DNA of 64,000 bases. Source: Cyanobacteria bacterium UBA6446. Its GTDB lineage: Bacteria > Cyanobacteriota > Vampirovibrionia > Gastranaerophilales > Gastranaerophilaceae. Positions 51,803 through 60,749 of the stretch are shown here, in pieces. The notes below the pieces were generated by a model. That model did no database searches and was not told the origin of the DNA. It worked only from the letters and a program-made list of their open reading frames with translations. Each line of letters opens with the position of its first letter. Within the stretch, counting starts at the first letter, position 1. The stretch is taken from NCBI GenBank assembly GCA_002438405.1, contig DJOE01000009.1:62001-126000 (forward strand), read 5' to 3'. Both the position numbers and the translations under genes were made by a program.

Positions 51803-53542
51803 TTATTTTTCTAAACTGTTTACTGCATCGATAACTTTTTTAGCAGCTTCTTCCGGTTTCATAGGAACTTTTTCTCCTGTTCCACGAGTTACAAATTCAA
51901 CATTTCCCTCTGCAATTGTCTTACCAACAGTAATTCTGAATGGAAAACCAATCAAATCTGCATCTTTGAATTTAACTCCAGGTCTTTCATCTCTATCATC
52001 GATAACTGCTTCAACTCCGTTTGCAAGTAATTCTTCATAAAGCTTATTTGCTACTGACATTTGAAGTTCATCTTTTGTACTTACAGGAACGATTGTTACA
52101 TGGTATGGTGCAATCGCTAGTGGCCATTTAATACCCCAATCATCGTGGTGAGCTTCCACTGCTGCAGCTGCTGTTCTTGAAATTCCAATACCATAACAAC
52201 CCATAATGTATGGTTTAGCCTTGCCATCAGCATCAAGATAAACAGCATTCATTGGTTCAGAGTATTTTGTTCCCAGTTGGAAAATATTACCAACTTCAAT
52301 ACCCCTTGTTACTTTTAACGGTTTACCGCATTGAGGACAAAGTTCCTCTGCTTCAACAAGTCTTAAATCTGCATACTGAATTTCGTCTAACCCTAAATCT
52401 TCAAGATTTGCACCAACTTGGTGTTTGTCAGTTTGGTTAATTCCAACAACGAAATTTTTCATATCTCTAACAGTTTCATCAGCGATAATTTTAACTCCGT
52501 CCATTCCTTTAGGTCCAATGAAACCAGGAATAGCATTGAAACCGTGGTTTTGCATAAGTTCTTCAATCTCTGCTGATGAAGCAATTCTGACATCCATTCC
52601 ACCTGCGGCATTCATTAGTTTTGTTTCTTCAACAGTTTTATCTGCTCTAATCAATGCAATTACAGGTTCTTTATCAACAATATAAACAAGTGATTTTAAA
52701 ATTATACTTGATGGAATTTTCAAAAATGTTGATAACTCATCAATTGAATGAGTATTTGGAGTGTCAATAATTTCTGTTTTTGAAAAATATTCACTACCAT
52801 CAACTACTGCAGGTAACAATTTTGAAACTGCGTGATTTGAGTTTGCTGAATAATCACAATCATCACAGTAGAATACGTCATTTTCGCCGGCATCAGTTGT
52901 TGTAATTACCATAAATTCGTGTGCAATTTTACCACCGATTGCACCAGTGTCGGATTGAACCATTTTTGTATCAAGTCCACATCTTTTGAAAATTCTTGTG
53001 TATGTTTGAGCCATGTTTTTGTATTCTTTTTCAAGTTCTTCTTGAGAAGTTCCGAAGCTATATGCATCTTTCATAATGAACTCTCTACCTCTCAAGAGTC
53101 CAAATCTAGGTCTAACTTCATCTCTGAACTTAGATTGGATTTGATATAAATTCGTCGGTAATTGTTTGTAAGATTTTAGGACATCTCTTGCAATTGATGT
53201 AATAATTTCTTCGTGAGTTGGTCCAAGGCACATTTCACGGTTGTGTCTATCTCGTAATCTCATCAATTCTTTTCCGTAAGCTTCCCAACGTCCTGATTCA
53301 ATCCACAATTCTTTGGGTTGAACAAATGGCATCAAAAGTTCTTGAGCTCCTGCTCTATCCATTTCTTCTCTTACAATATTTTCAACTTTTTTTAGAACTC
53401 TCCACATTAGAGGCAAGTAGTTGTAAACCCCTGATGTAAGTTTTTTTATATAACCGGCACGAGCCAAAAATTTGTGAGATACAACTTCGGCATCTGACGG
53501 AAATTCTCTCATTGTTTGTACAAATAATTTTGACATTTTCAT
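51803..53542 (-). CDS. proS: prolyl-tRNA synthetase (bacterial type with editing insertion)
   Basis: The 579-residue class II synthetase has motif 2 (QSKFRDEVRPRFGLLRGREFIMKDAYSF), the INS editing domain (about residues 225-395, DKEPVIALIRADKTVEETKL) and the C-terminal anticodon-binding domain (VEAVIDDRDERPGVKFKDADLIG). The length matches bacterial ProRS. It converges on thrS, the two separated by back-to-back terminators. Confidence 0.96.
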   Translation of the reverse strand: MKMSKLFVQTMREFPSDAEVVSHKFLARAGYIKKLTSGVYNYLPLMWRVLKKVENIVREEMDRAGAQELLMPFVQPKELWIESGRWEAYGKELMRLRDRHNREMCLGPTHEEIITSIARDVLKSYKQLPTNLYQIQSKFRDEVRPRFGLLRGREFIMKDAYSFGTSQEELEKEYKNMAQTYTRIFKRCGLDTKMVQSDTGAIGGKIAHEFMVITTTDAGENDVFYCDDCDYSANSNHAVSKLLPAVVDGSEYFSKTEIIDTPNTHSIDELSTFLKIPSSIILKSLVYIVDKEPVIALIRADKTVEETKLMNAAGGMDVRIASSAEIEELMQNHGFNAIPGFIGPKGMDGVKIIADETVRDMKNFVVGINQTDKHQVGANLEDLGLDEIQYADLRLVEAEELCPQCGKPLKVTRGIEVGNIFQLGTKYSEPMNAVYLDADGKAKPYIMGCYGIGISRTAAAAVEAHHDDWGIKWPLAIAPYHVTIVPVSTKDELQMSVANKLYEELLANGVEAVIDDRDERPGVKFKDADLIGFPFRITVGKTIAEGNVEFVTRGTGEKVPMKPEEAAKKVIDAVNSLEK

Positions 53543-53624
53543 AATCGTTAATTCCTCATATATAATTCAATGTCTTTATTTTATCACAAAAATTGATTAT
53601 ATCGGGTTAAATGTTAAATGATAT

Positions 53625-54557
53625 TTAAAAATTCTCTTTATTTCGTCTTAATTCCTCTTTCACTTCTGCAACAGAAATAGAAAGAGTTTGAAAATTTCTT
53701 ATTGCATCGTTCATATTCAATTCGTAATCAGGATAATCGTCCATCATTTTATAAATATGGGCTGTAATATAGTACATATCTCCTGATTCGTCACAATTTG
53801 CCAATCCGTCTTGCATAACACTTATTGCTTCATCAAATTCTTCCTTTTTAGCCAAAAGTTTTGCAAGAATTTTATATGCCTCTTTATCTGTCGGATTAAG
53901 TTCAATAGTTTGACGAAGATTTTCAATCGCCCTATCGTCATCACCCTCTTCGTGATAAATTACAGCAAGATTAAAATAAGCCCAACTATAATCAGGAGAA
54001 AGAGAAATAACTTTTTCAAACTCAATTTTTGCAGATTCTAAATCGCCCATTTCTTTATAAATGTTCCCAATGTAAAAATGTGCATAAATATCTTCATCAT
54101 TAATATCAATTGCTTGTTGAAAGTAATCAATAGCCTTGACATAATCTTTCATTTTGAAATAAACCAACCCCAAATTGAAATAAGAATTTGAATCTTGATT
54201 ATCCTCACTAATAACTTTTTCAAAACAATTTATCGCATTTTTATAATCTTTTAACTCTGTATTTACAAGTCCAAGATTATAAATTGCATCAAGAGATTCA
54301 GGCTCAAGTTCAATAGCTTTTTCGTAAGATTCTTTAGCTTTTTTAAAGTTTTTCATCTTTTCATAAACGATACCCAAATTGTAATAAATACCGTCATCAT
54401 AGCTAAACATTTTCGCTAAATACAGAAGATGTTGCAATGCTTCCTCATTGAATCCGCAATCCATAAGAAGCACTGCTAACTGTCTTCTCGCTTGAAAGTT
54501 TGAAGAATCTTCTTTTATAAGTTGTTGCAATTCTTCTATTTTATCTAACTTAGACAT
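53625..54557 (-). CDS. tetratricopeptide-repeat protein
   Basis: The 310-residue product carries about seven TPR units from residue 25 to 270; the best are YNLGIVYEKMKNFKKAKESYEKAIELEP and YFNLGLVYFKMKDYVKAIDYFQQAI. No signal peptide, so probably a cytoplasmic scaffold. ATG 54557 with AAGGA about 4 nt upstream is the likely start; an upstream in-frame ATG (54584) would overlap the preceding gene by 20 nt. It starts 7 nt after the exported-protein gene. Confidence 0.85.
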   Translation of the reverse strand: MSKLDKIEELQQLIKEDSSNFQARRQLAVLLMDCGFNEEALQHLLYLAKMFSYDDGIYYNLGIVYEKMKNFKKAKESYEKAIELEPESLDAIYNLGLVNTELKDYKNAINCFEKVISEDNQDSNSYFNLGLVYFKMKDYVKAIDYFQQAIDINDEDIYAHFYIGNIYKEMGDLESAKIEFEKVISLSPDYSWAYFNLAVIYHEEGDDDRAIENLRQTIELNPTDKEAYKILAKLLAKKEEFDEAISVMQDGLANCDESGDMYYITAHIYKMMDDYPDYELNMNDAIRNFQTLSISVAEVKEELRRNKENF

Positions 54558-54564
54558 ACAATCC

Positions 54565-55239
54565 TTAGATAACCGGAACGTCAATCGGTTCGGTCAAGAT
54601 TACATTTAAAATTTCTTCTGATTTGATATTAACATCTTTACCTAAACGGATAGCATCAGCTACGCTATCATAAACAAAGTAACCAGCTGTACCGAAAGCA
54701 CCACCAAAAGCTGCAACCGGAACGATTACATATTGCCAACCTGTATCAGTTACACCTTTACCCCAGTTGATAGATTTTGTTGTAACCTGACCTGATTTTT
54801 TGCAAGTTTGTTTCCATGCATCAAAGTAACCTTTAGTAGAAGTAATTCCACCATCATTAGTCAAATCTGCTCTTCCAACCATTGTAAGTGATAATGGTAA
54901 TTGTCTTCCGTTTGGAGTTACAACATGATCAAAATCTAAGTACAAGACTGGTCCTTTAGACATACGTCTTGCCGGAGTAATTTCCTTGATACTTCCACGA
55001 ACAATTGAACCCATTGGTAATATTACATCGTCATCTGCCTTTTGGTCAGTAACAAGCATTGCAGTGAATTCTGAACCTTTACTACTATATCCTGTGTCAA
55101 TTGGTGTTAACATTTTTAAAGATAATTTAGTTCCGGCAGGAATTCTTTTTGTCTTTGCATTTGCGTTGAATGGTGCTGCAAGAGTAACCTGCGCTGCTAA
55201 TAATATAGTTAAAACAGTTGCTAAAATTTTATTTTTCAT
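54565..55239 (-). CDS. exported protein of unknown function
   Basis: The 224-residue product has a clear signal peptide (MKNKILATVLTILLAAQVTLA). The mature part starts with a pattern often seen in periplasmic proteins, IPAGTKLSLKMLTPIDTGYSSKGSEFTAMLVTD, then ILPMGSIVRGSIKEI and DHVVTPNGRQLPL. This looks like the beta-rich module found in TrbI/VirB10-like and related envelope proteins, but I cannot name a family. A Gly/Ala-rich hydrophobic stretch near residues 170-190 may insert in a membrane. The TPR gene follows. Confidence 0.75.
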   Translation of the reverse strand: MKNKILATVLTILLAAQVTLAAPFNANAKTKRIPAGTKLSLKMLTPIDTGYSSKGSEFTAMLVTDQKADDDVILPMGSIVRGSIKEITPARRMSKGPVLYLDFDHVVTPNGRQLPLSLTMVGRADLTNDGGITSTKGYFDAWKQTCKKSGQVTTKSINWGKGVTDTGWQYVIVPVAAFGGAFGTAGYFVYDSVADAIRLGKDVNIKSEEILNVILTEPIDVPVI

Positions 55240-55350
55240 AACTTATCCCTCTTCATTCTAGTTCGTATGTATTCTATCATATTTTTTCAATTTTGTTAAT
55301 AGTTGTGTAACGGAAGTTAATGTTTATGGGTTGCACCTTATTGTCATTTA

Positions 55351-55393
55351 AGTTATGCAGGTCTGGTTTACGGTAGCATAGCTACATGTGTAG
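55351..55393. repeat. dispersed repeat modules (island C)
   Basis: 55351-55363 (AGTTATGCAGGTC) is identical to 61684-61696. 55372-55393 matches 44378-44399 in 20 of 22 positions and contains GTAGC-ATA-GCTAC. Confidence 0.65.
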
Positions 55394-55397
55394 TATC

Positions 55398-55427
55398 TTG
55401 ACGAATTTTGATAATGTATGGTATAAT
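55398..55427 (+). promoter_or_regulatory. strong sigma70-type promoter in the 456-nt gene-free gap before mtnP
   Basis: TTGACG (55398-55403), an 18-nt spacer and TATAAT (55422-55427). No start codon with a usable reading frame follows for over 200 nt, so it probably drives a small RNA or a long mtnP leader. Confidence 0.65.
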
Positions 55428-55433
55428 GGATTC

Positions 55434-55545
55434 ATCGGTTAAGGTTCAAGCTCGGGAACAATAAAAGTTCCTAAAGGTTAATCCTTTTGATAGTAAAGCT
55501 GTTTGCCAATATGACGGTTCTTTCTTGTCCGTTTATTTTTTTATT
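55434..55545 (+). ncRNA. candidate structured small RNA or leader upstream of mtnP
   Basis: Downstream of the strong promoter lie GGGAAC-loop-GTTCCT (about 55455-55473) and AAAGG-TTAAT-CCTTT hairpins. A weak ACGG...CCGT stem (55514-55532) follows, then a T-rich run (TTTATTTTTTTATTG). It matches none of the classes I tested by eye: tRNA, tmRNA, SRP RNA or S-box. The exact ends are guesses. Confidence 0.4.
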
Positions 55546-55695
55546 GTTATTTCGAAATTTCAATTATTTTATCTGTGACAAATTCTTTATGAAGATTTGT
55601 TTATGGTTTGAAAATTATTCTTTTGTATTGTAAAATTACTTTATTCTTACTCTACAAAAGAGTGTGTATTGTAGTTAGACTTGGAGATTAAAAAT

Positions 55696-56496
55696 ATGGA
55701 AATACTTGATAAAGCAGATATCGGTGTATTTGGCGGTTCTGGTTTTTACAGTTTCTTAGAAAATATTGAAGAAATTGAAGTAGAAACACCTTATGGCAAA
55801 ACAAGTGACAGTGTTTTCTTGGGTAAAATCGGAAATCACAGAGTCGCTTTTATGCCACGTCATGGCAGACACCATTCTATCCCGCCTCATTTAGTTAACT
55901 TTAGAGCTAATGTATGGGCTATGAAACATTTAGGTTGTAAGAGAGTTATCTCTCCGTGCGCAGCAGGCAGTTTGCAAAAAGAAGTTAAACCTGGAGATTT
56001 CGTAATTTGTGATCAATTTGTTGATTGGACAGATGGAAGAAAAACAACATTCTTTGAAGGACCTGTTGTACAACACCCATCACCTGCAGATACTTATTGT
56101 CCAGAATTGAGAAAACTTGCAATTGATACGGCTAAAAAACTTGGTATCCCTGTTCACGAAACAGGAACAGTTGTTGTTATTAACGGTCCAAGATTTTCTA
56201 CAAAAGCAGAATCAGCATTCTTTACAAAACAAGGTTGGCAAGTTATCAATATGACAGCATTTCCGGAAGCTTATCTTGTTATGGAAATGAATATGTGTCC
56301 GTTGAATATTTCATTAATTACTGATTATGATGCAGGTTTGGTAGGAGATGTTCCTCCTGTTTCTCATGATGCAGTTATTAAAGTGTTTAATAATAATTTG
56401 GCTAATTTAAAATCTTTATTATTCACTATGATTGAAAATATTCCAACTGAACAAGCTCATTGCGAATGTTCTCATTCTACTAAACTTGATTTATAA
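55696..56496 (+). CDS. mtnP: S-methyl-5'-thioadenosine phosphorylase family protein
   Basis: The 266-residue product begins ADIGVFGGSGFYSFLE and has FMPRHGRHHSIPPHLVNFRANVWAMK, SPCAAGSLQKEVKPGDFVICDQFVDWT and the substrate-loop region WQVINMTAFPEAYLVMEMNM. It phosphorolyses methylthioadenosine, a by-product of SAM use, linking it to metK; the related thioinosine or purine nucleoside activity cannot be excluded. ATG 55696 with GGAG 8 nt upstream is preferred over TTG 55681. The tail has a CECSH group. Confidence 0.9.
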   Translation: MEILDKADIGVFGGSGFYSFLENIEEIEVETPYGKTSDSVFLGKIGNHRVAFMPRHGRHHSIPPHLVNFRANVWAMKHLGCKRVISPCAAGSLQKEVKPGDFVICDQFVDWTDGRKTTFFEGPVVQHPSPADTYCPELRKLAIDTAKKLGIPVHETGTVVVINGPRFSTKAESAFFTKQGWQVINMTAFPEAYLVMEMNMCPLNISLITDYDAGLVGDVPPVSHDAVIKVFNNNLANLKSLLFTMIENIPTEQAHCECSHSTKLDL

Positions 56497-56510
56497 GAGG
56501 TTAATTTTTA

Positions 56511-56864
56511 ATGAAGTTTGGTGCTAAACTTATTATATTATTAGATAAAATTCTAAATTTGTATTTATATTTTATAATTGGAGCCTGTGTTTTGTCATGG
56601 GTTCCAAATATAAATCCTGATTATCCTTTGTTTCATTATTGGTTTGTCATAGCAGGGTTTTATTTAATTCCTCCATTTTGGGGTATATCTTTTTCTCCTG
56701 TAATACCAATGCTTGTTGCAGGAATGCTATCAATGGGGTTGAGAAAACTTTATGATAAATTCTATAAAAAAGATGAACCTAAAATTGTCATAATGACTCC
56801 GGAAGAATTCATGCAAAAAATGAACGAGGAAAAAAGAGAGGACAAGAAAGATGATAGCAATTAA
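56511..56864 (+). CDS. YggT family membrane protein
   Basis: The 117-residue product has YggT-type membrane segments: LYLYFIIGACVLSWVPNINPDYP (about residues 19-41) and a second hydrophobic pair around PPFWGISFSPVIPML, followed by a charged cytoplasmic tail. YggT proteins are linked to cell division or osmotic protection in cyanobacteria and chloroplasts, with unclear mechanism. It overlaps a second YggT gene by 14 nt. Confidence 0.85.
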   Translation: MKFGAKLIILLDKILNLYLYFIIGACVLSWVPNINPDYPLFHYWFVIAGFYLIPPFWGISFSPVIPMLVAGMLSMGLRKLYDKFYKKDEPKIVIMTPEEFMQKMNEEKREDKKDDSN

Positions 56865-57141
56865 AATTATTCAAGCTATTGCAAATTGCTTTTATATTTA
56901 TTTAATGATGATTTTTGTAAGATGTCTGTTGACGTGGTTTCCTGTCAACTGGGAAAACCCAATATTAAAAGGGTTAAAAACATCTGTTGATTTATATTTA
57001 GATTTATTTAGAAAATTTATTCCGCCTTTTGGAATGTTCGATTTGTCACCTATTGTTGCAACTCTTGTTTTGATTGTATTGAGAAATGTAGTTTTGTATG
57101 GTGCAGCGTTCTTGTTCCAAATATTCGGAATAATAAGGTAA
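56851..57141 (+). CDS. YggT family membrane protein (second copy)
   Basis: The 96-residue product has the canonical YggT pattern: YLMMIFVRCLLTWFPVN, then DLFRKFIPPFGMFDLSPIVATLVLIVL. It overlaps the preceding YggT gene by 14 nt and trkA follows after 7 nt. The two YggT proteins are probably translated together and might pair in the membrane. Confidence 0.9.
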   Translation: MIAIKIIQAIANCFYIYLMMIFVRCLLTWFPVNWENPILKGLKTSVDLYLDLFRKFIPPFGMFDLSPIVATLVLIVLRNVVLYGAAFLFQIFGIIR

Positions 57142-57148
57142 TTGGCGT

Positions 57149-58489
57149 ATGAAAATTGTAATTTACGGTGCGACAGAAGTCGGTTGTCTTTTGGCAACAG
57201 AATTTTTTGAAGACCACGATATAACAGTTATTGACAAAGAAGAAAACAGAACTGAAGAATTCGACAAGTTGGATATCAGCTTTGTTCAAGGAAATGCTTC
57301 TGATATAAAAATATTGAAAGCTGCAGATATTATGAATTCTGATGTATTTATTGCATGTACTGCTTTAGATGAAGCAAACATTGTTTCTTGTCTTTCAGCT
57401 AAGAAAATTAGCGGAATTCGAACAATCTGTTTTGTGTCAAAAGAAGAATATCGTAATGCAATGGAACTTGATAAGGCGACTGATTATCTTGAAGATTTCT
57501 TCATTGATTATGTTATTTGGCCGGAAGAACTTTTAACACAAGAAATTTTCCGAATTGTAACAGTTGCTCACGCACTTGACGTTGAAAACTTTGCAGACGG
57601 GAAAGCTCGATTACTTGAATATAAAGTTCGTCCGAATTCTCCAATCGTGGGAAAAATGGTTAAGGATTGCGGATTTACTAAAGATACAATTATCGTTGGT
57701 ATAAAACGTGATGATTTACTGTTTATTCCAAATGGTTTAACTGAAATCAATGCAGAAGACAAGTTAATTTTTATGGGTACGTCCCATTCTTTAGATATTT
57801 TAGCCGGTACATTCTTCCATGAAAAAGAACAGGTTAAAACCGTTGCAATTATTGGTGGTGGAAGTGTTGGCTATATGTTAGCTAAAAGTCTTGAAGATAT
57901 GAAAATTAAGACTAAAATTATTGAAATGAATTACGAAAGATGTGAATTCTTGGCACAAGAACTTCAAAAAGCACTTGTAATCAATGGTGATGGTACAAAC
58001 TTAAAACTGTTAGATGAAGAAGAAATTGGTTCAAGTGACGTTGTTATTTCAGTTACAAATAATGATGAAAGAAATCTTTTGTGTTCACTACTTGTTAAAC
58101 AATTGGGTGTAAAACGTGTTATTTCAAGAGTTTCAAAGGTATTAAATGTTCCTCTTTTTGAAAAAGTCGGTATTGATATTGCGGTTTCTCCAAAAACATC
58201 TGCTATCAACGAAGTTAAGAATGACTTAGATGAAAATGATGTTGATATTCTTGCAACAGTTGAGCAGGGAGAAGCTGAGGTTCTTGAAATATCAGTTAAA
58301 GAAGACTTCGATTCTAAAAAAATTATGGATTTGAGATTCCCTGCACCTGCAATTATTGGTGTTATTCAAAGGAAAAATCAAGTTATTATTCCTAAAGGGG
58401 ACACAACAATGAAAATTCACGATATTTTGATTATTTTCACAAAAGCTGAAAATGCTCAACGAATTAAGGATTATTTTAAGGTAGTATAA
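57149..58489 (+). CDS. trkA: Trk potassium uptake regulatory subunit TrkA
   Basis: The 446-residue product has two RCK units, each a Rossmann NAD-binding domain (KIVIYGATEVGCLLATEF at residue 2; VAIIGGGSVGYMLAKSLED near 232) followed by a TrkA-C domain. This double form is the TrkA type that gates TrkH with NAD(H)/ATP. The trkH gene follows after 4 nt. Confidence 0.95.
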   Translation: MKIVIYGATEVGCLLATEFFEDHDITVIDKEENRTEEFDKLDISFVQGNASDIKILKAADIMNSDVFIACTALDEANIVSCLSAKKISGIRTICFVSKEEYRNAMELDKATDYLEDFFIDYVIWPEELLTQEIFRIVTVAHALDVENFADGKARLLEYKVRPNSPIVGKMVKDCGFTKDTIIVGIKRDDLLFIPNGLTEINAEDKLIFMGTSHSLDILAGTFFHEKEQVKTVAIIGGGSVGYMLAKSLEDMKIKTKIIEMNYERCEFLAQELQKALVINGDGTNLKLLDEEEIGSSDVVISVTNNDERNLLCSLLVKQLGVKRVISRVSKVLNVPLFEKVGIDIAVSPKTSAINEVKNDLDENDVDILATVEQGEAEVLEISVKEDFDSKKIMDLRFPAPAIIGVIQRKNQVIIPKGDTTMKIHDILIIFTKAENAQRIKDYFKVV

Positions 58490-58493
58490 GGTT

Positions 58494-59960
58494 ATGCGAT
58501 TAAGCTATATATCAAGTGCATTAAGTTTAATATTGAAAGATATAGGAATAGTTACTTTTATTCCTATTTTGGTTGCTTTTTTCTATCATGAACACCATTC
58601 AATTTTACCTTTCACTACCGCAGGTTTTTTAGCTTTATTTATTGGAATGTTGCTGAAAAAAATTATTAAAACGACCTCAGCATCTGATTCTTTGAACGAC
58701 ATCAAACGTTCAGAAGCATTAATGGTTGTGACGTTATCTTGGTTGTCTTTTGGTTTTATAGCAGCTATTCCGTATTTGTTTTATGAATTCAGTTTTGTTG
58801 ATTCTTTGTTTGAAGCTGTTTCCGGTATTACAACAACAGGAGCTACAATTTTTCAAAACTATGCTTATCCGCATTCTTTAATTTTTTGGAGATCTTTTAC
58901 TCAGTGGTTAGGCGGTATGGGGATTATCGTGTTATTCGTAGCGATTTTGCCACAATTTGCAGTTGCCGGTCGTCAAATGTTCTTTGCAGAAACCCCTGGA
59001 CCAACTGAAGATAAATTCACTCCAAGAATCAGAAATACCGCATCTGCGTTGTGGATTGTGTATGCAGGACTAACAATAGCTTGTGCAGGGTGTTTGATGA
59101 TTGCTGGCATGCACCCGTTTGATTCAATTTGTAATGCTCTTTCAACACTTGCTGCCGGAGGTTTTTCTCCAAATGCTTTAAGTATCTTCGGATATCATTC
59201 AAATTTAATCAACTGGATTGTTATCTTTTTTATGTTTATCGCAGGTTCAAGTTTTGTGCTTCAATCACGAGTTATTACAAGAAGAAAGCTATCTTTATTT
59301 TGGAAAAGCGAAGAATTCAGGGTTTACACATCTTCAATCTTTATTCTGTCTTTGATTGTTGCATTTGTTCTATTTTTCAGACAACATTTCTCCTTTTTCC
59401 ACTCCATAACAGCTTCTTTATACCAAGTTTTGTCACTTGCAACTTCAACTGGTAGTGCAAGTGAAGATTTTTCACTTTGGACGTATGATGCAAAAGTTAT
59501 TTTGTTTATTACAATGTTTATGAGTTCTTGTTCAGGTTCTGCCGGTGGTGGTTTGAAGATGACCCGTTGGATTTTGATTTTCAAATATATGAAAAATGAA
59601 TTGTATAAAATTCTTCACCCAAAAGCTGTATTATCAATAAAAATTGATAATAAGGTTGTAGCTCCTGATGTAATTAGACAAACAATATTCTTTGCCTTTT
59701 GTTTCTTTGGCTTGTGGGTGCTAACAGCAATTATATTAACTGTAACAGAACAAGATAGCTTGATTGGTTTAAGTTCTTCAATTTCATCTATCGGAGATAT
59801 CGGACCTGCACTGGAACCGGCAATTGGTCCTATGGGTAGCTACTCACACCTCAAGGCTATTTCAAAATTTATTCTAATTCTTAATATGCTGGTTGGTCGT
59901 TTAGAAATCATTCCATTCTTAGTATTGTTCCATAAAGATTTCTGGACAGTTAAGAAATAA
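58494..59960 (+). CDS. trkH: Trk potassium uptake channel subunit TrkH
   Basis: The 488-residue product has four pore-type repeats of the Trk/Ktr/HKT fold with selectivity segments SGITTTGATIF, STLAAGGFSP, SLATSTGSASEDF and SSIGDIGPAL. It is the K+ conducting subunit and pairs with TrkA encoded 4 nt upstream. About ten membrane helices are visible. Confidence 0.95.
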   Translation: MRLSYISSALSLILKDIGIVTFIPILVAFFYHEHHSILPFTTAGFLALFIGMLLKKIIKTTSASDSLNDIKRSEALMVVTLSWLSFGFIAAIPYLFYEFSFVDSLFEAVSGITTTGATIFQNYAYPHSLIFWRSFTQWLGGMGIIVLFVAILPQFAVAGRQMFFAETPGPTEDKFTPRIRNTASALWIVYAGLTIACAGCLMIAGMHPFDSICNALSTLAAGGFSPNALSIFGYHSNLINWIVIFFMFIAGSSFVLQSRVITRRKLSLFWKSEEFRVYTSSIFILSLIVAFVLFFRQHFSFFHSITASLYQVLSLATSTGSASEDFSLWTYDAKVILFITMFMSSCSGSAGGGLKMTRWILIFKYMKNELYKILHPKAVLSIKIDNKVVAPDVIRQTIFFAFCFFGLWVLTAIILTVTEQDSLIGLSSSISSIGDIGPALEPAIGPMGSYSHLKAISKFILILNMLVGRLEIIPFLVLFHKDFWTVKK

Positions 59961-59970
59961 CCTGTTAACC

Positions 59971-60705
59971 TTAATAATTCTTCCCTATCAAGGAATTGTG
60001 TGTTTCGATTTCTAATTTATCATCAAGTGGAGTTAACTTAATTTTTTCACCATAACGTTTTTCTAGCGCTAATTCAATCAAGTAATCCGCAAAATGCGGA
60101 TTTTTAGGGAGTAATGAACCGTGCAAATAGGTTCCGAAAACATTCATGTATCTACCACCCTCAAAGCCGTCTTTACCGTTATTCCCATTACCAACAACTG
60201 TTTGTCCAAGAGGTTTGGTCTCACCTTGAAGATAAGTCAATCCACTGTGATTTTCAAATCCAACAAGAGTATTTGGATTTAAGAAATCTGTTTTGACTGT
60301 AACATTTCCTATAAATCGTTTTTTCCCTGCAACGGTATAAGCATCAAGTAAAGAAATTCCAAGAAGTTTGTTTTTGTCGTGAGGTTGGTAATAATGTCCA
60401 AAAAGTTGGTAACCTCCGCAAATTCCAAGAAAAACAGCTCCCTCATTTCTTTGTCTGTGAAGTTCTGATTTGTGAGAGTATAGTTCTTCAGCGACTTCTT
60501 CTTGTTGTTTGTCTTGACCTCCGCCAATAAAGTATAAATCGTGGTCTTTTATTCTATCTCCAACATTGATTTCTTCGAATTCAACATCAATTCCACGCCA
60601 TTCACAACGTTTTTTCAAAGTTATAATATTGCCCATATCTCCGTATAAATTCAATAATTTTGGATACAAATGAGCAATAGAAATTTTTAAATTTTTCTCT
60701 TCCAT
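59971..60705 (-). CDS. gatD: lipid II isoglutaminyl synthase glutaminase subunit GatD
   Basis: The 244-residue product has the CobB/CobQ-type glutamine amidotransferase fold with nucleophile Cys96 in FLGICGGYQ and His195 in GTYLHGSL, close to the positions in characterised GatD. The start ISIAHLYPKLLNLYGDMGNI is typical of GatD. It supplies ammonia to MurT for amidation of D-glutamate in lipid II. The usual partner murT is not adjacent. It converges on trkH and is divergent from the tatD-like gene. Confidence 0.9.
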   Translation of the reverse strand: MEEKNLKISIAHLYPKLLNLYGDMGNIITLKKRCEWRGIDVEFEEINVGDRIKDHDLYFIGGGQDKQQEEVAEELYSHKSELHRQRNEGAVFLGICGGYQLFGHYYQPHDKNKLLGISLLDAYTVAGKKRFIGNVTVKTDFLNPNTLVGFENHSGLTYLQGETKPLGQTVVGNGNNGKDGFEGGRYMNVFGTYLHGSLLPKNPHFADYLIELALEKRYGEKIKLTPLDDKLEIETHNSLIGKNY

Positions 60706-60749
60706 AGCTAAATTATACCACAGTAAAAATTAGTGTTATAATAAAAATT

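Noticed and set aside
55434..55480. GGTTCAAGCTC motif suggesting a tRNA T-arm
   Set aside because: No acceptor stem, anticodon arm or matching 5' half can be built around it.
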